Notes under the pieces: model-generated
Databases searched by the model: none
What the model was told of the DNA's origin: nothing
What the model saw: only the letters and a program-made list of their open reading frames with translations
Translations under genes and position numbers: made by a program
Shown: piece by piece, positions 27,101 to 36,100 of the stretch
Position numbering within the stretch: position 1 is the stretch's first letter
Layout: every line of letters begins with the position of its first letter
From: Branchiostoma lanceolatum
Taxonomy: Eukaryota; Chordata; Leptocardii; Amphioxiformes; Branchiostomatidae
Direction: 5' to 3'
DNA length: 64,000 nt
Assembly (NCBI RefSeq): GCF_035083965.1
Contig: NC_089724.1
Coordinates: 14,736,910 to 14,800,909 of the forward strand

Positions 27101-30100
27101 CAGCTTCTTTTCCATAGAAAATCTCAGATGGTTCGTCCTCACCCCCACTCATCGATTCAAGGTAGAGAAACAAGGTCTCCTCTTCGACGCTGTTAGGGAC
27201 GCCTTTCAGAAGTATTCGGGCTGGGTCTACTGGCAGTTCTGGGCGAGACTTGACCATCCGGACTTTCAGCCTCCTCTTTCCAATCTCATGAGTTGACTTC
27301 TGCATGACCCGTCCTGGGGCTTGAAATGGAATTGATATTTTGATATGAATCCATTGCTTTACTTGTACCTTTGCAAATATCTTCAATGTCAATATTATAT
27401 TAAACATTGGAATTAAACTCTCTTTATATCTAACAAAGTTTATCATAATTGAGAAGAGACAAGTACCTTCCTTGTCCTTGAAAGTGATAAGAATACGTCC
27501 CTTCTCGGGATCTATGTTGAAGTGGGTGATGTCTCCGCCACCCGATCGCTTTGGGTTCTCGAAGTAGAGACGAAGGACCTCTCGCCTCTTCTCGAATTCT
27601 TCTCCGGTTAAGCCCGTCACTTCGATCGCCACTGTCTTGTCGGCTTTCCCTGCTGATAAGAAGAACGTTTGAAGTCTAATGTAGTTTCCCGATGCGAAGT
27701 CATGTTTGTATGCTACGTTAGGTGACTATATTTCATAATTTTTTGTAACTCATAATTGGAGTAAATAAGTCAAGACTTGTAGTACATGCCGTACCTGGAT
27801 CATCTGGCTTTGTTTCTTCGGTTTCCTGTGGCATGTCAGGTTGGTCCTCCTCCTTCGTTTCCATGTCAAGCTGACTGTCTTCAGTTGGGGCAGCTGAAAT
27901 TACGCTCTCAATGTCATGATCTGTCCCTTCCTGCTCTTGCTCATGCGTCACTGTAGAGTCGTCTTCCGAAAAGGTATCATCGATGTCTTCTGGTTGATTC
28001 ATCTGTGGCATGGCAGGCTCTTCTGTCTCTTGAGGAGATTCGGTTGCAGGAATGTGTTGTTGTGGATATTCACCATGGCCCATCCATTGTTGAGGATAAG
28101 GCCATTGGTTTGGCGGTGGTGCCGGCATATATGGATAAGGGTAACCAGGAGCATATGGGTAGCCGTATGGATGTCTGGGACGAAAGCCGGGCGGCTGCCG
28201 ATGTCCCGGAGCTCCTGGCGGGGAGAAATGCCACCGAAAGGCAGGGTTTGGATAGAGAACGCCTGTTGGTGGTTGGTTCTGACCTAGAGGATGTACATGT
28301 GCTTGTGGATGGGTACCTTCATGTGCTCCTTGGTGGACTGGAAATGGGTAGAAGCTTTGAGGGGGCCCGGGGTAGTCTGGATAAGGAACTCTTTTTGCTG
28401 CAGAGGCTGCTGAATCTTCATGTGGTTGCAGATGGCCCTCACTACCTGTAGCAGAGATCTCTTTCGACGGGGCCATGTCTCCTGGATAAGCTTTTATTGG
28501 CGGCTGTGTAGGTTCCGGAGCTTGTGGATGGGGAAATGGCCCCTGAAAGGCAGGATTTGGATACTGAACTCTTGCTGGTTGTTGATTCTGTACTTGTGGA
28601 CGTGCTTGTGAATGGATTTCTCCATGTGGTTCTCGAGGGTCTAGAGATGGGTAAGTGTCTTGAGGGGGGTAGTTTGGTAAGGGAACTCCTCCTGTAGGTG
28701 CTGCCGAGGCTGGTGAATCCTCGCCTCCTGGACAAACTGTCTCATACGAAGGAGGCGGTTGTGGAGGATGCTGCGCAGAGTCCGCCTCTTGGATGTTCAT
28801 ACTCTGTTGGGCGTGGGATGAAGGATAGGTTGGAGGACCGTGTCCTGGGTAGCCGTGGGGATATCCGGTTGGCATAGACCCATATGGATGATATGGGTTA
28901 GGTGTGGGAAAGGTGGGTACTTCTGCAGTCTGGCCAGGATACGACGTGTGATGATCGTTGCTGGATTGATTACCAGCTGTTTCGTTACTAGCATGCTGTT
29001 CCTGCCCCCCCTGTGTAAAAAAAGCTGAGCTTCAGGGCTTCTTGTAGTAAAACACTTAATGATGATAACTGAATTTTATTTGCTTTGGTTTGCTTTGGTT
29101 TGGTTTGTCAGTGAGTGAGTGAGTGAGTGAGTGAGTGAGTGAGTGAGTGAGTGAGTGAGTGAGTGAGTGAGTGAGTGAGTGAGTGAGTACTCACTGACAG
29201 AGTGTATACTTGAAGACCCGCAAGGAAATTCTGTTTTGGCAGAACTCTTCGTTATCATAAGTTACATACTTAGAGAAGCGAGGGTTGACACGAAATGAAA
29301 TGAAGGGAGGAGGGAAGTAGTCGAAGTGCTACACCTTAGAATGCCCCATGTCTTCATAAAATGTTAGTAATTCATCAAGCAATATCGTTATCGATATCGA
29401 TATCAATAGTTTCCTTGATTTTTATATAGATTCTTTTTATATAGATACTTGTTGTCTATGCTGAAAGCATAGATGACCATCAATCGTTTGTATGTTTGAA
29501 CCTGCAAATTATGGCAAATGTCTAGATTATTGCATTTGCTTCGAACATAAGTCTAAAAATGTATATTTTACATGATAACAATTTCCTTAATCATATAGCT
29601 GTTAACGGTGTGAAATGTTAGATGCTAGGCTTGAAATACATACATGTCAATAAACATACGTGTTTTGCACAACAATACAGAGCATATCATACGCCTAATA
29701 CAAGACACGCATGAAAACCCTAACACATGAGTGTATCGTGTGCTTTTGAAAGTTATGAATCATTTTCATTTGATGTTTAAATCTGCCTCATTTACACTAA
29801 AACAAATGCTGTGGCATTTCGTCCACCTCACGTCCACGTAGCTCGAGAGGCTGTGGATAGATTTAGGTGGGTGGGTAGATATCGGTAAGAGAGTGGCGCA
29901 TCTCTACGGTGCTGAGGTACTTCAGAGGAGACTCAAAGTTTGATGTCAACTTTTCTGGAAGAGCTACAGTCATGATTTTTGAGCGGTAGATAGCTCTTGG
30001 GACAGGGAGTAAGTGGTATACGTTTGGGTCCCCTAGCAGGGGACGATTTTGTTTCGGACTTTGAAGGGGTTAACGGAGCGTTATGATTTTTCGGTATGTA

Positions 30101-33100
30101 GATAGCTTGAGTGATGCTTAACATGATTGAATACTAATTATGCAAATTGTTAAGGAAGGTTTATAAATCCGCTGCATTTTATGATAGGACAAAATAGAAA
30201 TATCAATAGACATTAATTATGCAAATGATACCCTCTTTGATTATCTTCGCCGAGAAGATTATGTTTTCGGTTACTCCAGCTGTAGGGTGGGTCTGTATGT
30301 ATGTCAAGAGGATAACTCGAGAAACCTTTGATGAATCTTCATGATTTGTGGTGTGTAGTGGTTGTGCAAAGGAAGGTCAAGTTCAAAAATTATTTACCTG
30401 GCGTTTTCAACAGTATTGCAGCGGAATTTCCATGTTTGTGTGTTTGCATGTAGGCAAAAAAATCCAAAATGTAGATGGATCTTCATGATTTTTTGTAGGT
30501 GTGTAGCCGTTGTGGGTACGGAGGTTAAGTTCGAAAATGGTTTACCTGGCGCTTTCCTACCGTTGTGCAGCGAGCTGTGTATGCTTCTGTACATGTGTTT
30601 GTATGTCGCCAAGATAAATCGAGAAACTGTTGATGGTTCTGTATGATATTTAGTGGATGGGTAGGCTTTATAAAAAGGAAGGTCAATTTCGATAATGGGC
30701 CTTCTAGCGGGTACCTAAGGTACTACAGCGGAGTTTCAAAATTTGGGGCCATATTTTCTGCAAGTGCTATGGTCATGATTTTTGTGTGGTAGATAGTTCA
30801 TGCCACAGGAAGTAAGTGGTGTAAGTTTGGGCCCCTAGCGGCTTGTTTGGAACTGCAGTGGGTATTTTTGTTTTGACCTTCGGACATGAATAACTTCGAC
30901 AGGGGTCGACAGATCGTCATGATGTTTGGTATGTGGAGAGCTCAGATGGTGCTTTACATAATCAAAGACTTATCATGCAAATCAGGAGCTAATTTGCATA
31001 ATTAGTAAGGAAAGTTTGTAAATCCACTGCATTTCATGATGGGACTCTCAAACATGTGACAATCTCCCCGAAAACAGGTCATATAAACAGAGGGCCTCGC
31101 AAAAGTAGGTTATATAAATAAACAGATGAGGCACATTTGCATAATTGAGAAAATGTTAGAATAGCTGTCTCTGTTAACTTAAGATAAGACTTTCATACTT
31201 TGGACAACTTGCGTTATTTGGGTGGACAAGATCATCGTTCGATATCATACATTTGTAAATGGAAATTAGGATTATATCATCAATGAAAAACCTCATCAGT
31301 CGTGAAGGTCAATATCATTTGGCGAAGATATGAGGTCGTGGAACTCTAGTTGCTGATGAAATACCATGATACCATAGTGTTAAATGATGGGAATTTTGTT
31401 CTTGCGGCATTTGGAAGCTAAGTGAAGGTGAACATTATTACACATAAATCATGCAAATCTGGGTGCAATTGCATAATTATAATATATGAGGAAATGCTAT
31501 AATAGTCTTCTTGGCTAAGTAAATACTCTCATACTTTGAACATGATGCGTCATTGTGGAATAAAAGATGATCAACAGATGTAAATCATGCTTGTGAGGAC
31601 CTAATTTGCATAATCAATGAGAGACATTTTATATAATACATCACTCGAAAAGTTAAACATCATTTGGCGAACTCTATTCAGAATAATTTTATCATAATGT
31701 AACATATATTAATGATAACATTGTTATGATATGTGAAGTATAACAACGATGCTAATGAGCTGGGATTTAGAAAAAAAAGTACCCTGGTCTTAAGTGCCTT
31801 TAGTACCAGTTTCTCTAAAGCCTTATATTTAAAAAATTCATTTGATAAATCATTTGACTAGATTTCCATGGCCTCATAGGTTGAATGAATGAATGAATGA
31901 ATGGTTTTATTGCACGAAAGCTTCATAAAAAAAATTGCAGCCTGCAGGCTGAATTGCATCTTTTTTTACATATTCGTTTATACACATGGAGCTAAGTAAC
32001 TATCAAATTACTAATAATTTGGTCTCATTACAATGCAAATGCCAGAAAGATCGTCTTCCACTATGGTAATAAGGCCTATACCACATTTTAAGTTAAAGGG
32101 GTGGTCAAAGTGGTATTTTTTTCATTTCCACAGAGCTATGCAAATAAGATCATGATTGGCATAATTGATATCTAATGATGTTCACCTTAACCTCCTTTTC
32201 AGACATCAAAAGTATGAAATTCCAGTCATTTACAACTATTCAGTTACATTGATTTAACATCATATGGCCCAACAAAGTCGATATTTGCTTAATAAATATT
32301 TCTACTAGACCACTATTTCTAAGTGAGATATGCCATGGTTTAAAAGTCCCAGCATGGAAGGCAGTGAAATTTTAAGTTTTTCTTATTCTATATTGATTAG
32401 ATCCTAATTTGCATAATATGCTTTTATCATGTAAATCATCATCTTAGCTATTTGCATGTTAAAACAATGAAAATCTATCAATCCCTGCTAATCTTCCTAA
32501 GTTTCAAACAAAAAGACCCAAACCAAAGCCGCTATTAAAGGGGGCCCAACATACACTCTTACTCTCAACCCCAAGACCTATCCGGGACAACTAGAAAATG
32601 GCTACCGCAGCATGTCCAGAACACGAGATATCAAGACCAGATCACGAGACATGGAAACTGGACGTTCTGCTGCAGTACCTTGGGAAGCCGTCATGGGACC
32701 TAGTAATCTAATCGTTTCTTCATCTTGCCAACACCTAACAACATATCAAATATCATAAGGATCCATCCCCGACTTCTCGGGTTATGTTGTTAACAGTCAA
32801 ACACACACGCGCGTGCGCGCACACACACTGCCACTTCCCAGCAACAGAAAGTAAAGTTGCAGCGCCAGGTCAACCGCATGGAGCGCTACTATTACTAACA
32901 ATAACACGACAACGGCACCAGGATTGTTATTACCTGTGATCCTTTTTTGCGTTTCGGCGCCTTCGCGCCGAAACGCAATGAGATGAGTTTTACCTTGCAG
33001 TCGTTCTGCTACCTTGCTGTTTGGTTCAACACTGTGTCGCACACCAGAAGACCTTATATGGCAATACGTTCCCAAATCCTTGTATAGCCGTTGCCTTATA

Positions 33101-36100
33101 TGGCAAGGGAGCACGAAAAGGCAGGCAGGCTAGATTTGCATGTCACACAGGAGGGCGACCGCATGTAACTGCTACAACTGTTCGGAAATATCATTGCATT
33201 GTGGTTTCGGACTTTGATATCCTGAAAAATGACCATATAACATCTATTCCACAAGATTGCAGAAGAAAAAAAATGATTTCGTCAAGAAAACGACCAAAAA
33301 TCGGCATAAATGATACCATATAGTGAGGTTATAGCATAACGTACAGAGAGATGGGTTACGTACCGCAGCTTAGCCCATCTGGCAACGCGAAGCACTTCGG
33401 ACCCAGAAGATCCGGGTTCGTGTCCGTGCATGGATTTTTTTTTCTTTTTAGATATTGAATATCAAAAATCTATCAATATCATATTTATGAATATCATTTT
33501 TTCATTAATAAATAAAGAAATATTTTATATTTGTTATTTTTAAATATTCATTTAATATATACAAGGCCTTTGTCTTATGAACAGGACTTCATAGATTCCA
33601 AACCCGGCATTCGAATTTTTCTGTTCATTGTAATGGAAAATACCGTGCAGCGGCTCCTATGCGCGGTAAGATGATTCTTGCAAAACACTCGCCACTAAAC
33701 TTCTATCCCCGATGTAAACAGAGGCTCTTGATGTTGTTTGCAAAACAGCGATCCTTTGTTACAGTAGCAAATGCTCCATTGTTCAGTATCGACTTCATTC
33801 AGACAACACGGACGTGGAAAGTGGCGCCGCTCGGCACAAAACTATGGGAATTTTCATGAATTTTAGCAAAATTACCCAGGAAAATAAGGAAGAAATGTTG
33901 TAAATGCGGAAACCAGAATAATACGGATGAGGTAGCTGTTGATTTGTTTGACATTTGGTAGTCATTTTAGATAGAACCTTAGCTGTTATGAACTTCTATT
34001 TCACTTAATTACCATAGTGCTGATGATTCAATGGTGCTTTTTTCAAATTTTATGTTTTATTGCGTGCCATGTACATAATTACATTGATAGCTTTTATAAT
34101 GAGCCTATTGTACATTTTACAAATAAGTACAAGTTGTAGGCCAAGACCAGCTTTTTCAAAAGCACTTAAGTTAAGTGACGTAACTTCAAAATTGCTTTCC
34201 CCAATCTGCCTTTCTCTATTAAAACAGTACTCATTTCCCAAAATGACAATTTTTCTTATAGACTGAACAGCCCTTGAGTGACTTCCTCTGGCAGATTTTA
34301 CTTCAAGTAAAGGGAAAAGACAATTCACACTCATAAACGTAGCCGAAACGCCAGCTTTTTTAAAAAGCTCTTGTTTGTATACAGAGTGATACAGCAGCGC
34401 AGGTGAGATTAAAGTACGATTTGCTACAATCCCTTGACAGCTTATTTGTTCTCTTGTCTCATTGTGTTGCCACTTTGGCGCGCCTGTATTTGCCCGGGTC
34501 AACGTTATAACATAGCGGGCGAGATATTGGATCAGATTCAGATGGTTAGATGGGAGGTGAAATAAAAGTAACACTGTTCACATTAAATCTTGTAAGTCGT
34601 TTTCAACATTTGTTGGACATGTACAGCAAAGTGCTATTGTTTGAGTTTATATTTTGATTCTCTTAGCTAGCCTTGAGCAAGTTATTCCAGTGGTAGGGAA
34701 AACACAATACATTACAATATCATAACAACATTACAATCTACAATACAACATATGCATACACAACAACACATGTTGATGCATACACGTACATATATCAGTT
34801 TCAATCTTGGAAAACATAAATCTATAAAAAAACAATAGCTATCTAGTTTACAATCCTTTGTGTCAGGTTTCAACAAATATCCTTTTCCTGTACAGAATTC
34901 CTGTGTATTTCACATGTTGTCCAAAATAAAAACGTCTCACTCGGTTACAGCACCTTATTGTTGTTGTAGCTTGTTTAGTTTTAGATTTACGGATTTTGAA
35001 AATATATTTTTAGAATGTTTCTAAAATTTCAAGTGTTTGGCAAATTTTAAGAGATCATTGTTTACGTACAGGTGGTCGGACAACAAAACATCGCAAGCGC
35101 GAGTGCTACCACAACACTATTTACTTAGCAGCTAGATGATTTATTGAAAGTGGAAGAAATTGAACTCACGTTTGACCCCGCTGGAGAGCCAGGTTGTCCT
35201 GCATTATGAGACTGGGTCGGTCGGGTAGATGGCGGTGAGTAAGATAGTACTTCCAGAGGGTAGTCTTTCCCAAACACGTTGATCTTATGATGGACTCTTG
35301 ACAGGACGTTTTTTGTAGCTGTACATATATGTATAAAACATTTTGTTAGCTACAATATGTCGACTTGGGGTGAAATCAAAAGACCATACACGATTAAAGG
35401 AAGTACATGTACAAGCCAAGATAGAGTTGATGGCTTTTAATTATGGAACATGTTAAGTTAATGAATTCCTAGCGCTTACCTACACCAGAAATCATAACAG
35501 TAACTTTTTTACTAGGCTTCTGGCTTTGAAATTAAAAGGTCACCCCACTATCTACAGATCATGTCTTATCTTCCTTACTTATATGCATGATTTTTGCAGC
35601 ATGAAAACATTAACCCTCAAACACCCGAACCTATTTTTGCGACTAAAATGACTGAGCGGGGTCAAAAATGACCCCAAAATGTTTTGTTCAGTAAAATCTT
35701 CCTTTCCACTTTTTTCGCTGATTGTTATCCATACATTGCTTCATTAATGCAAGAGGAATGTTTTGGCATCTTTAGATATGAATAATTCCCGTTCATTATC
35801 GTAATCTATGCAAAAAGATCAGAAGGACCGCTTCTTGAACTATTCCTATTTAGACCGGGAGGGGATTTTTGAGGCCAACACCAAATTTCATGTTGCATCA
35901 CTAATGAACGGCTTACGCGAGAGCCACCAAACTTGGTGGCTTTTCATGAACTGTCCTTAACAAAAAATTTCAAATTGATAAAGTAAGTTCATCGTTTTTC
36001 TTGTTCATCGTCGTTTGTCTGGACCCACATGACATCCGGGATCCGGTACGGGCAGCAGACGCAAAAAGCGTGAATAAAGATATATTCTTGGTTCAGTTGA

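Noticed and set aside
33364..33433. Functional tRNA-Arg gene
   Set aside because: D and T stems have several mismatches and the loop lacks expected bases.
34050..34574. 174-codon minus-strand frame
   Set aside because: Long for noncoding sequence but no recognisable domain and no fit to the PARP splice model; most likely a chance frame inside intron 3.
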